Of a stretch of DNA of 64,000 bases, positions 1 to 9,908 are shown piece after piece (the stretch's first letter is position 1; the number at the start of each line of letters is the position of its first letter). The notes under the pieces were generated by a model. It had not been told where the DNA came from and ran no database searches. It saw nothing but the letters and a program-made list of their open reading frames with translations. Where the stretch lies: assembly GCA_002077065.1 (NCBI GenBank), contig NAJO01000024.1:496001-560000 (forward strand), given 5' to 3'. The position numbers and the translations under genes were made by a program. The DNA is from Cryoendolithus antarcticus (taxonomy: Eukaryota; Ascomycota; Dothideomycetes; Cladosporiales; Cladosporiaceae).

Positions 1-356
1 ACTGTACTGCGTTGCACAAATCGAGCAATCATCGCACGAACAACACAGATGTAACGGACGATTCTGGCCACAGTATTGACAATGCCTTCATAATAGACGC
101 AGTGGCATGTCGTGTCTATATTCCTCTGCTATTCAATTCATTCTGCAATCATTGACCAGCACTGTTGTTTGTCGTTAAGCTCTACAGTAGACTTCACCTC
201 GCCATACCGAGGCGGTGAACGTCGGATCTCAACCAGATCATGATACATTATCGACCCTCAGTCAAATCATCATCACCATCTCGTTTGCTCTGCAAACTAC
301 CTTCAATCGACTCCTGCAAACTGCTACCTGGACATCAATCAGCCCTAAGAACAACA
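1..356. other. Gene-free left edge
   Basis: No coding frame, RNA gene or repeat is recognisable here. It probably carries the promoter and 5' UTR of the F-box-like gene that starts at 357. An in-frame ATG at 240 would add 39 residues with no family-like sequence, so it is treated as leader. Confidence 0.5.
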
Positions 357-1082
357 ATGTCCCTTCTCGTCCTCCCACCTGAGATCCGCCTCCAAATCTA
401 CGCCCTTCTCCCAGAGTTCCGCTCAAGCCCACATGCCAGCATTCGAGTGACCTCCAGCAGCACCCAAATTCCAGCATTATGCCGCACTTCCCGTCTTCTC
501 CGCCAAGAGACGCTCCCTCTCTACGCCCAAAGCGCGACTTTCGCGATTGAGCTTACTGCTGGGCTCGACCCGCAACGTCTCGTTAGTCAAGAGCTGCGCG
601 GCTGGCTGAACGCACTCGGACCGTACGGACTAGCCAGACTGAGCAGATTGAATTTCAGTCGGCACTGGGAGCTGTCGAGGCCGTCGAGAGGGCAGCACCA
701 TGTGGGCTTTTACGTCTTCCTCATTCGAGATCTCACTGGATTGGGAGCCCAGGCGTCGAGGCGATGGCAGATGAATGTGGGAACTTATCCTATCGTTAAG
801 GACTTGAGTGGAATGAGGTTACAGTCTGTGCAATTACTGGAGAGGAGTGTGATTGCTCGGCTGCAGCGTGAAGACGCTCTGGCTGACGCGAGTAGGGATC
901 CCAAAGTCACGATAGAGGCACATGGGCAACAGGACTTCACGCGAGCGGACTTTGAGTATGTGATTGCTGCCATGGACGTCATTGCACGGCATCCTTTCTC
1001 TACGTTCGAACCGCAGGAGGAGGCAAAGCAGAGGCAGCTTGTGGCATTTGAGAAGATGCGGGAGGAGCTTGCAGCGCTATAA
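357..1082 (+). CDS. F-box-like / 2EXR-type hypothetical protein
   Basis: Predicted 241 aa, single exon. It opens with MSLLVLPPEIRLQIYALL, the LPxEIRxxIY pattern of the F-box-like motif found at the extreme N-terminus of large expanded fungal families. This is followed by a CRTSRLLRQETLPLYAQ stretch typical of the same proteins, in which the motif leads into a short helical segment. Family members are thought to act as substrate adaptors, or have no known role; nothing here shows a substrate. The start at 357 puts the motif at the N-terminus, as is usual. The gene converges on the amidase: the two stop codons are only 25 bp apart. Family call is fairly sure; function is unknown. Confidence 0.7.
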   Translation: MSLLVLPPEIRLQIYALLPEFRSSPHASIRVTSSSTQIPALCRTSRLLRQETLPLYAQSATFAIELTAGLDPQRLVSQELRGWLNALGPYGLARLSRLNFSRHWELSRPSRGQHHVGFYVFLIRDLTGLGAQASRRWQMNVGTYPIVKDLSGMRLQSVQLLERSVIARLQREDALADASRDPKVTIEAHGQQDFTRADFEYVIAAMDVIARHPFSTFEPQEEAKQRQLVAFEKMREELAAL

Positions 1083-1107
1083 TTCCAAGCGAGACGTTTA
1101 TCGCAAA

Positions 1108-2762
1108 CTAATCCAAGTCCTTAGCCACCCTCTCCGCCAGATCCAGCATCTTCTCCTCCTGCAGCCTACGACCCACGAGCTGCAAACTGATCGGGATTCC
1201 GTGCACCGCAGCCGCATCATAGTCCTTGTTGGCCGCCTCGTCGAATTCGCTCAATGCTTTATGATCCTTCGGCGAAACATCAACCTTCTCGTCTGCGAAC
1301 AGGCCAGTTGGGAACGACACTGCACTGTAGTCCAGCACGTTGTACACGCCAGTGTACCCGATGTACTTGAAGTCTCCGTGCTTCACCGAAGCATACGGCG
1401 TGGTCGGCAAGAGGATTGCGTCCACACCGCCACTAGCCGCCCAGCGATCGAGGTACATCTTACTAAGTGCCGTCCGCTCCTTCTGCAGCTGCCACAGGTC
1501 GTACACGCCGATCTCCTTCGCATCTTCGTAGTACTTCATTTCCGGTCTCCAGGGTTCACCGGTCACTTCGAGAATCTTACCCACGGATTTGCCACCATCG
1601 GCTACGAAGAACTTGGCAATCAGCTCGAGAGCCTTCTGATGACCTTCCGGACCCCACTCGACGATCTCATACCCTTTACCCTTCAACTTCTCCACGACTT
1701 CTTTCAGCGCACGCTTGACAGGCGGTGTCGGCGTCACGATCCCATCATCCCACATCACTGCGATCTTTAGCTTCTCCGGCAACGTCACGCTCCGCCACGG
1801 CATTTCGATACACTTCGGATCCTTGAGCCACGGCCCTGCGTTCGAGACATGCTCGCAGAAGAGCCGTAAGTCCTTCACGCTACGTGCCATGGGTCCGTGC
1901 ACAGAGCCTACAGCTTCTTGACCACCCATGCCACTGCGGGCATCGAAGTGTGGGAAGCGACCGTACGAGGGCCGGATGGTCCAGATACCGGTCATAGCTG
2001 ATGGAATGCGCAGACTGCCGCCGATGTCTGTGCCTATGCCTAGTGGACTGCCATGCATAGCTATGAGGGCTGACTCACCGCCTGAGGAGCCTCCAGAGGT
2101 CAAGTTGCGATTTAGAGGATTCACTGTCCTACATTGTGTCAGCATATAGATTGGATCACAGTCAGCTAGCGATGGCAATACCTTCCAAACGTATTATTCA
2201 CACTCTCCGCAATCATCATAGCAGTAGGCACATTCGTCTTCACGTAAGCCACCGCCCCCAGATCCCTCAACATACCCACAATCGTACTCTCGACCTGCAT
2301 CGGCTCCTCCGCCCAAGCCGTGAACCCTACGCAGGAAGTCTTGCCGATGATGTTGAAGTTGTCCTTCAGAGAGATCGGCAAGCCATGCAGTGGACCAACA
2401 GTCTTGCCAGTCTCGGCAAACTGGCGATCGAGCTCCTTCGCCCTGGCGATTGCGTCGTCAAACATAATGACCGTGAGACATTTCGTGAGCTGATGGGCGA
2501 TGGCTGCGCGTTTGCAGAAGGCGGCTGTGACGTCTACGGCTTTCCAGGTCCCTGAGGCGATCTGGGCGACGATGTCGCTGGCGAGTGCGTCTGTGATTGC
2601 TAGCTCGTGGTCGGAGAGAAGGCCAGACTTGGCTGGGAATGATGTGACGTCTAGCTGAGACGATGGCGGGAGTTTGTCATCTGGCACTCGCCACTCCGAG
2701 GGTATCGAGTCGAGGAGGCGAGCTTGGGCTTTCGGGCCAATGTCTTCCCAGCTTGGAGACAT
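1108..2762 (-). CDS. Amidase-signature hydrolase (acetamidase/fatty-acid-amide-hydrolase type)
   Basis: Two exons, 2762-2182 and 2128-1108, joined by removing a 53-nt intron (2129-2181), give 533 aa. The amidase signature is complete: Lys133 in GLPISLKDNFN, cis-Ser208 in SGGSSGGES and nucleophile Ser232 in GTDIGGSLR. The spacings of 75 and 24 residues equal those of mammalian FAAH (142/217/241), which supports the splice choice because the Gly-Ser box lies just after the junction. The reaction would be hydrolysis of a carboxamide to acid plus ammonia or amine. No signal peptide is evident, so it is probably cytosolic. Filamentous fungi carry many paralogues (acetamidase, general amidase), and the substrate cannot be read from sequence. 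An in-frame ATG at 2792 is an alternative start. Confidence 0.92.
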
Positions 2763-3536
2763 GATGCTGATGTGTCCGGCGATAAATCGCAAGTTGCTTG
2801 AGATCGTGTTCTCAGTTCTTCACCAAGTGCTGATGAGTATGATCACTTGATTATGTTCGATCGGCTCGAATGGAGCATGGAAAGACCGTATGGTATAAGA
2901 CAAGGCTGGCTGCGTACCTACCTTGCTTTGGGACTGATTAGGAAGCTACGTCTATGTGTCAAGAGCTGCTCGGGTGTTGGGCAGACACAAGACGCGGGGC
3001 TGGCTTCGAGCCGATTCTGCTTCGAGCGTGAAGGTGAACTGGTCGTCCATGAAGCCGACTTCGTTCACCACATAAGGACTGTGACATCAAAAGCGGGACG
3101 CGTGTTCTGCGAGGAGAATCGGAGCCTTGAAACAGTATCATCGCACCCTCTGATGCCTAGTCTGGGAGCATTACAAAGTGGTGTATGTTCGATCTGTCCC
3201 GTGGCTGAGATGCACCTCGAGGGTCTGCAAGACTGCACATCATTGCTGAACGTTGACATCGCGGCGCGAAAGTCAGCGAGAACGAGACGGTGACTATGCC
3301 TTGCCTCGAGCACCTTGACGTCGTCTCGAATGAAACCATCAACATGATCCTGAACCGCAGTCGAAGCTTGAGTGTAACCTAACCCTAGACCCAATCAGGC
3401 ACACGCGTTTCACTTCCAGGGAGCGCGACAGAGTGCCCTGCCAGACCTCACCCGCAACCCTCGAATATCACCCTGTACATACCCATCGCATCACGCATAA
3501 GTCTACCAGCCCTACTTGCCCATACTACTGCTCATC
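2763..3536. promoter_or_regulatory. Divergent intergenic region, amidase / RIM1
   Basis: About 770 bp between two divergent starts. Open frames of 60-150 codons exist on both strands but show no family resemblance and overlap each other, so they are not called. The only motif that stands out is a TAACCTAACCCTAG stretch at 3375-3388, about 150 bp upstream of the RIM1 start. Confidence 0.45.
3375..3388. promoter_or_regulatory. AACCCTA (telomere-repeat-like) box upstream of RIM1
   Basis: The sequence contains AACCTAACCCTA, one and a half units of the fungal telomere repeat. In yeasts such boxes bind Tbf1-type Myb factors at promoters of growth genes. Here that is inference from motif and position only. 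A second copy lies upstream of LIN1 (50034-50045). Confidence 0.35.
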
Positions 3537-4203
3537 ATGTCCGCCCTCCGCTCCCTCCGCCTCGCACCCCTCTCCTCCCGCTCCTTCTCCACCACCCCCC
3601 GCACCTCCCTCGCAAAGATGCAGCTCATCGGCCGCCTAGCAGACACGCCCGCCGCGACACCGACGTCCACAGGCCGGGACGTGATCAGATACTCCTTGGG
3701 AGTGAGCAGTGGGTCCAGGGACGAGAGCGGCAATCGGAAAGTCAGCTGGTTCAATGTTGCGAGTTTCAGTGAGGGGCCGCAAAGGGACTTGTTGTTGAGT
3801 TTGCCGAAGGGGTGAGTGCTTGTCTATACTTGTAGAGTGGTGGGGACAGGTTGAGGATTCGGGAGGCGGACGATGGTTGGTTTGCGATGAATGGGCACGA
3901 AAGCTGCTGAGTGGAGAGCACCGAACTTCGGGGGCTGCAGGCTGACGGACGAGTTTATAGGACACTGCTGTATGTTGAGGCGGAAGCAAAGATGGATACA
4001 TTTCAGACGCAAGATGGGAGCAATCGCACTGCCCTTAATTTGCTACAACGTAAGGACTCAAGCGGAAGGGGGACCTCATCACGCCAAGCTAATCGCGCGC
4101 AGGCAACTTCGAGTCGCTCTCGCGCCCCAAGGTCGACAATTTGGAAGGTGAGGGTGCGGGATCTGCGGTGGAAGAACCACAAAGCGGTCTCGGTGCGTCC
4201 TAG
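3537..4203 (+). CDS. RIM1: Mitochondrial single-stranded DNA-binding protein
   Basis: Three exons, 3537-3811, 3961-4049 and 4103-4203, give 154 aa. Introns are 149 and 53 nt with GTGAGT/ATAG and GTAAGG/GCAG ends. The first ~30 residues are rich in Arg, Ser and Leu with no acids, a mitochondrial presequence. The OB-fold follows, with MQLIGRLADTP, the VSWFNVASF strand and, across the first junction, KGTLLYVEAEA. These match bacterial-type SSB and yeast Rim1. The protein should coat single-stranded mtDNA during replication and repair. The tail after the second junction (NFESLSRPK...) ends in a short acidic Glu/Gly-rich segment, as SSB tails do. The start at 3537 is chosen because the ATG at 3516 adds seven hydrophobic residues ahead of the presequence. 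Confidence 0.9.
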
Positions 4204-5510
4204 ACGCCCAGTATGTGCGTTTCATGGCCGCCTTGTAACGATGTAATATACCCCTGGACGGCGAACGGCGCTAGAATGTACGCCAGGACGTCGGCTTGGC
4301 TTGTTGTATACTCTACTCAACCACATATCGCCAGATGATGTTGTCGAATTACGTTCCCTTGCGAAAACTTACACGGAGTTCGCGATTAATGTGCAGTAGC
4401 TACGGCACTCGAGCATTGTTAGTCGACCCGGACTGGTGACACATTCTGATGTTGTGTATTGATAGACCATTCCGGACACCGGTGGCAGTCCAATTGTTCA
4501 TTCTGACGGTGACTGCAAACGACAGCCTCTGATCTGCGTCAAGTGCAGTCGGGCATGGCGCATACAGTACACGCGGCGAGGCTCAGCAGCTACCTCAGCC
4601 CGGGCTGTGCAGTCTCTGAAGAGGTCGCACACACCTGGTAAGGCAAGATCACGCGATGACTTGAACTTATGCCTTGTTCCTTTCGTCGTCTTGGGCACGG
4701 CAAGACGCGTATGTCTATGTATGCAGAGTGACGGTGGCGTACAGTCGGATACGCTCGAGGATTACGTAGCGGTCGAAGATCTTGACTACCTTATGCACTA
4801 CCATCATCGCATGCACGTGTCGCCACTGCCCTCAAGTCGCACTTCACTCCATCGGCTATTTTCTGTAGATGAGAGAGTGAATTCAGTGCCATGGTCTTTG
4901 CTCGTGGCAGGCTCGCGCCTCGGGGTAGATCAAATTTCTTCACGTGCGGAGCGCTAGCGTAATTGTAATTGCTGCTTGTCACGTCGGGCAATAAATGCCT
5001 CATGATCAAAGTTGCCATTGATTCCACGGTAGATGCGAAGGACCCTCCGCTGCAAACTCGCCTTGACAATTGCAGAACCTTGTCTCTACATCACCCCATC
5101 TTCTCCTCTACCAATATCCGAACGCCTGTTGTGTTACGCAAATCCGCAGTATTCTCTTCGCCGCAAGCAACACTTGGAAACCTCGGCCAGACCACAGCCC
5201 AACTCCGACGCAGCAGTTTGTCATCCGCTCTTCTGGAATCTGCTGACGGCCTGCATCTTTCACCACGCACCGCGGGCTTCGGCGCGGAGTGCCTCACTGA
5301 GGCTTGACCGCCTTGGCTGGTGTGCTTGACAGTACATATATAGTACATCCATACACCCCCCTCCGGCGTGCTGTTCTGTGCTGAGCGACGTCCTTCACAA
5401 CACCGGCGGCGCCTTTCGCGCGTGCGCCACTAACACTCTCGTCGGCAAACAAGCGAGCAGCAATACAGTCAGGTCTACACCTACACGAACCAGGCCACAG
5501 CAGAGCTATC
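4204..5510. other. Intergenic, 1.3 kb, between RIM1 and the SAT4-like kinase
   Basis: No supported gene. Short overlapping frames occur on both strands (for example 4607-4957 plus, 4791-5069 minus) without recognisable domains. The right part is the kinase promoter, with a TATA-like ACATATATAG run at about 5335-5344, roughly 170 bp upstream of the start codon. Confidence 0.5.
5334..5345 (+). promoter_or_regulatory. TATA-like element of the SAT4-like kinase gene
   Basis: The run ACATATATAG stands out in a GC-rich stretch about 170 bp before the start codon, a plausible distance for a fungal TATA box with a ~100-nt leader. Motif-only evidence. Confidence 0.35.
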
Positions 5511-7162
5511 ATGGCTGTCGAGACTGCTTCACTTTCGCCAAATGGCATAAGTCCGGAAATACAGAAGCCGGCACCCACGATGCAGCGATCCGGACAAAGC
5601 GCATCGACATCGACGACATCCGTGACCTCGACTACGAGGACTACCCCGCCACCTTCGGTACACACTGCGACACCGCTTACGAATGGCGAAGCAGACAAAT
5701 CACAACCAACGAGACCTGCTGCAGCACCCAGAAAACCGACATTCACATCACGGATGAGTAGGCTCTTCTCTTCAAAGGATGTAAATAACGAGAATAGCAA
5801 CAGCAACCGGGAAGCGAAGGGCACATACTTTCCCGAAGGAGCTGTGGAGGAGGTTGATGAGGATGCTGTAGAAGCAAAGCCACGGCCAGATATGCCTGGT
5901 CGGACTCCCTCGAAAGCAGGAATCGCAACGCAAGGCGTCGCGCGGAATGGCAGTGACGCCAAGAAAGAGAAGGCTGCAGAGGCAGCCGCTGGACCGAAAC
6001 GCTTCTGGGTAGATGAGAATGGCGAACACCACCATCACCTGCGCAGCGCTAAGCGACAAGAAAAGCTGACTGACATGTTCCGGGACTTCCTCGGTGGCAA
6101 GAAGCGCGAACATCAAGACGATCAGCAACTCTCCCTCATGTCTACATGGATCGACCAGGTCAAGAACGAGAAGCACAAGCTTTCAGCCGAAACGCCCAAA
6201 GGCCCAAATGCCACTGCCTCGCTCGTAGACAAATACGGCAAGTGCCAGGAGATCGTCGGCCGTGGTGCATTCGGCATTGTCCGTGTAGCCCACAAGACCG
6301 ATCCGAAGGACTCGAAGCACGAACAGCTTTACGCAGTGAAGGAGTTCCGGCGCCGACCACAGGAGGACCAGCGAAAGTATAGCAAGCGACTGAACTCGGA
6401 ATTCTGCATCTCCTCATCGCTTCGCCACCCAAATGTCATACACACGCTTGACCTGCTTGCAGACCAGAAAGGTGACTTCTGCGAAGTCATGGAGTTCTGT
6501 GCTGGTGGCGACCTCTACTCTCTAGTCCTCGCGGCCGGCAAATTAGAAGTCGCAGAGGCAGACTGCTACTTCCTCCAGCTCATGCGCGGCGTCGAATACA
6601 TCCACGAAATGGGTGTAGCGCATCGCGATCTCAAACCCGAGAATCTCCTTCTTACCACTCACGGCGCGCTCAAGATCACCGATTTCGGCAATGGAGAGTG
6701 CTTTCGCATGGCCTGGGAGACTGAGCCTCACTTGACCTCCGGACTTTGCGGCAGTGCGCCTTACATCGCTCCTGAGGAGTACGTGGAGAAGGAGTTTGAT
6801 CCTCGAGCGCTGGATGTGTGGGCTTGCGGCGTGATCTACATGGCCATGCGGACTGGACGGCACTTGTGGCGCATCGCGAAGAAAGACGAGGATGGATTCT
6901 ACGAAAACTACATTCAGGGACGGAAGTCTGAGGAGGGTTATGCGCCCATTGAGACTTTGCACCGGGTGAGTAGCCGTCTTCTGTTCAATCTGATAAGTGG
7001 TATGGACCTAGCTAATAATCTTGTCTTTAGGCACGTTGTCGCAACGTCATCTACAGCATCCTCGACCCCGCCGCCAACCGCCGTATCAGCGCTCACCAGG
7101 TGCTGAACTCGGAGTGGGGCAAGGGCATCAAGGTGTGCAAGGCCGGGGAGGAGGGTCTATAA
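5511..7162 (+). CDS. SAT4: Serine/threonine protein kinase, SAT4/HAL4 (NPR1-HAL5) type
   Basis: Two exons, 5511-6965 and 7031-7162, with a 65-nt intron, give 528 aa. About 235 disordered Ser/Thr/Pro-rich residues precede the kinase domain. Visible motifs are the glycine loop GRGAFGIV (about residue 249), the YAVKEF lysine, HRDLKPEN (about 371), a DFG written as DFGNGE, CGSAPYIAPEEY in place of the usual APE, and DVWACGVIYMAMRTG. The DFGNGECFR and SGLCGSAPY wording is characteristic of the fungal SAT4/HAL4-HAL5-NPR1 group, which stabilises plasma-membrane K+ and nutrient transporters and so affects salt tolerance. The short last exon supplies ARCRNVIYSIL and the conserved KVCKAGEEG end, confirming the splice. 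A single kinase gene is certain; assignment within the group rests on motifs. Confidence 0.88.
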
Positions 7163-7442
7163 CCATGACTGAATGTGGCGTTCTGTTACTTGACGAGACT
7201 ACGCGGCTACGGCAACTTTTCAACGATATCCTGTCTCTGTCTTTTGAGCGTTTTCTGCGGGTTCACTACTTTGTGGAAGTGGCGAAAGCGTTGTACGGCG
7301 AGGGCATAGCTGTGCGAGGAGCATTTGCTGGGAGGTCCGAGATCGGTGGTGCATATGCGATACGCTTCAATGAACTTACCGTGACTTAAGATGCTGGAAT
7401 GCACCACAAGCTGGAACGAAATCTGTACATGTTCGTTTATGT

Positions 7443-8304
7443 TTATCGTATGTCACCCACAGCCGGCACAGCGACTTCTCGATGCAATGCCGCTGCATGT
7501 ACATCTGTATCTGCGGGCGGTATCGCCCTGCGCTCGAACAGCCGCAGCCACCAGTTCGGCGGGTCCATTGGTCGATAGCCGTTATGCGTTGATGGGTAGA
7601 TGTCGTTGAAGAAGTACCACACTGGATGATGTCAGCAATTGATCGATGTAATACTAATACAATCAATAGCTTACCATGCCCCACAGCTATGCCACATAGC
7701 TCGTCCTTCGGCCAATGTCCATGCAGCACCACATTGAACGCGATAAGCACCCAGGGTAGCCAGGGCGCCTTGAATGTGAGCAAGCCAAGGAAGCTCAACC
7801 GCGTATCTGGGTTTCGTCGACTCCAGATATACACCAGTGTCGAGCTCAGAGTAGTACCCAAGAACGCTTGACTGAAGAGCGGCGCGACTGTTAGAAGTGT
7901 TGTCGCGGCATAGAAGAGTAGCCAGCTGAAGTGCGCGACGCTAGCGGCGGACTCCTCCAGCATACGGGCATAGCGTTGTATGAAGAAGATGTGGAAGAGC
8001 AGGTTCAGCGATAGTGGGCCGAAGTAGATGAACGTTGTGAATAGTCGCCAGTACTGCTATAAGTCAGTGGACGACCCTCATACTCACAGTTCATCTCAGT
8101 GGCGCTTACCTGGCTCTTGTGAAACACAGCGCGATAGCTGTAGAACAATTGGAATGGGGTGATGATGTGACACTGCACCAGTACTCCGGTCAATACGGTC
8201 GCCGTCGTCCACCATCGTGTGCACACTGGCATTTCGAAGAACCATTGCTCCAGTGGTAATTGGCCCAGTGCGCCGTCTCCGCCTCCACCCATCATTGCGG
8301 CCAT
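7443..8304 (-). CDS. DER1: Derlin (Der1-like ER membrane protein)
   Basis: Three exons, 8304-8110, 8053-7675 and 7621-7443, with 56- and 53-nt introns, give 250 aa. The N-terminus carries the derlin pattern of an interfacial helix then PVCTRWWTT, and ITPFQLFYSYRAVF. The middle exon holds several hydrophobic segments with YWRLFTTFIYFGPLS and LEESAASVAHFSWLL, and GIAVGHVWYFFNDIYP spans the last junction. Derlins are rhomboid pseudoproteases without the catalytic Ser/His pair that thin the ER membrane and help retrotranslocate misfolded proteins in ERAD. Whether it corresponds to Der1 or Dfm1 is unclear, as no SHP box is visible in the short C-terminal tail. A second ATG three codons in is equally possible. 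It is divergent from the CENP-A gene. Confidence 0.88.
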
Positions 8305-8856
8305 CGTGTCGGATCAGTCGTATCACTCGTATCCTCCGGAAATTGAGTCTCCCAGGCCTGGAATTACTAGATGACAGGTACAAAGATCCAGAGGGTCTGA
8401 TCCGAAAAGCTTGCTCTGGCTACGATGTGGTTTGCTGTCAAAGGATGTCAGATCGCGGACAGGTGTCGAGACGAAGGTGACGTCGATAAGGTGCGATCCG
8501 GGGAACAAAGTAACGGAGCGAGCCGCTTAGACGCGCGCTTGCCGAATGAGGCGCCTCCTCGGCGTGTGCTCTTTAAGAGCCGGACCAAAACAACAAGACA
8601 TGCGACTGACCGATCGCGACAGATTGGATTGGGGATACTGACCTTCGACTCTGGTGCAATTCAGCAGCACGTCACACTACCCGTAGCATCCTGGACTGGA
8701 CTGACATACGCTCGCTTGGACCCACGCTCAAGATATCTCATCATCTTGGAGCGATACATTGCAGCGCATTGAGTCGGGACCTTAGGGGAAAGCGCGTTGG
8801 CCGCCAACACTGTGCGCAGTGGCTAGAGGAGGAGTGCGTCGGATTTGGAGCACAGC
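8305..8856. promoter_or_regulatory. Divergent intergenic region, derlin / CENP-A
   Basis: About 550 bp between two divergent start codons, presumably holding both promoters. No convincing TATA box, repeat or RNA gene was seen. The open frame 8425-8772 shows no recognisable features. Confidence 0.45.
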
Positions 8857-9443
8857 ATGGCGCGGACATCGATGGCTACAAGAGGAGGGAAGAGCACAGG
8901 CGCACGGCGGGGGGGACCAGCGACATCAGGGAAGAGATTGACGAAGGCACCACGGCCACGGGGAGCGCCACCAGGTATGGATCATCTGGCTGCATGTTAG
9001 TCGCGATGAGCATCTGGTTACAGGGTCTAACAATATGAGCAGCAAGTCCTGGCACGCGCAAGAAGCCTCGATACAAACCAGGCACAGTCGCGCTGCGCGA
9101 GATTAGACGGTATCAGAAGTCCACGGAACTCTTGATGGCGAAACTGCCTTTCTCGCGACTGGTACGTGAACTCCTCGCCATGGCTAGCAAGAGGACCGTG
9201 GGGCCCCAACGCAAAGGCTAACAGTTTGCGTAGGTCCGCGAAGTCTCCTACAACGTAGCACCGATGCAGTTTGGTCACCACATGTGGCAATCACAAGCAA
9301 TACAAGCCTTGCAAGAAGCAGCGGAAGCGTTTCTCGTGCATCTGTTTGAGGATACGAACCTCTGTGCGCTGCATGCGAAACGCGTCACGATCATGCAGAA
9401 GGATATACAGCTCGCGCGGCGAATACGAGGCGGAGCCTTCTAG
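8857..9443 (+). CDS. CSE4: Centromeric histone H3 variant CENP-A (CenH3)
   Basis: Three exons, 8857-8974, 9043-9161 and 9234-9443, give 148 aa; phases 1 and 0 fit exactly, and the 68- and 72-nt introns end in AG, the second with a GGCTAAC branch site. A basic tail of about 50 residues begins [12 protein letters not shown], echoing H3. The fold follows: [18 protein letters not shown] (alphaN), [10 protein letters not shown] (alpha1), [18 protein letters not shown] (alpha2) and [20 protein letters not shown] (alpha3). It differs from canonical H3 in loop 1: 14 residues lie between VRE and the Trp-Gln pair, against 10 before Phe-Gln in H3, and Trp replaces Phe, both CENP-A marks. The protein should replace H3 at centromeres and seed the kinetochore. 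It is easily missed because no single frame exceeds 90 codons. Identity is very likely. Confidence 0.9.
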
Positions 9444-9908
9444 GTGGACGTGAGCGCGATTGGTTGACCTTGGAGAGCTATGATGATTTGGATATGCAGC
9501 GAAGGCGTTGGGGCGTGATTAACTATGGGCAAGAAGATCATGCGGAGCGGGCTTGTCAAATTTCTTTACCTTGACTCCGAACACTCGCATCTATGGCGCT
9601 CAATCTGCCTGAACACAACCAGTGTGATTGTGCCGAAAGTCATTGTATGTTCAACACAAATTCGTCACAGGTCGCGTCGCGTGAAACCCATTGCCACGTG
9701 CCGACAAACAATGCGGGATGACATCAAATTACGCTCGCCAAGTCATGTTGTCCTGCAGAAGACATACCAATATGCACACAGAATTGTTTATCGTCTTCAC
9801 GCACGACCTGTGAGTATTCTTTTATCGATCGAGCCTCTTGGATACACTTGCGATGGAGCTGTGAAGTTCTGACCCTCGTGAAAACCTGGTCTCTTCAAGA
9901 GAACAATC
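9444..9908. other. Intergenic between CENP-A and ALE1
   Basis: 465 bp holding the 3' end of the histone gene and the promoter of the acyltransferase gene, which lie in tandem. An open frame at 9525-9872 has no recognisable features. Nothing else was seen. Confidence 0.45.

Noticed and set aside
2847..3394. Overlapping frames of 60-148 codons between amidase and RIM1
   Set aside because: They overlap each other on both strands, carry no recognisable motif, and lie in a divergent promoter region.
4498..5348. Several 66-116 codon frames on both strands before the SAT4-like kinase
   Set aside because: No family resemblance or plausible splice partners; treated as non-coding.
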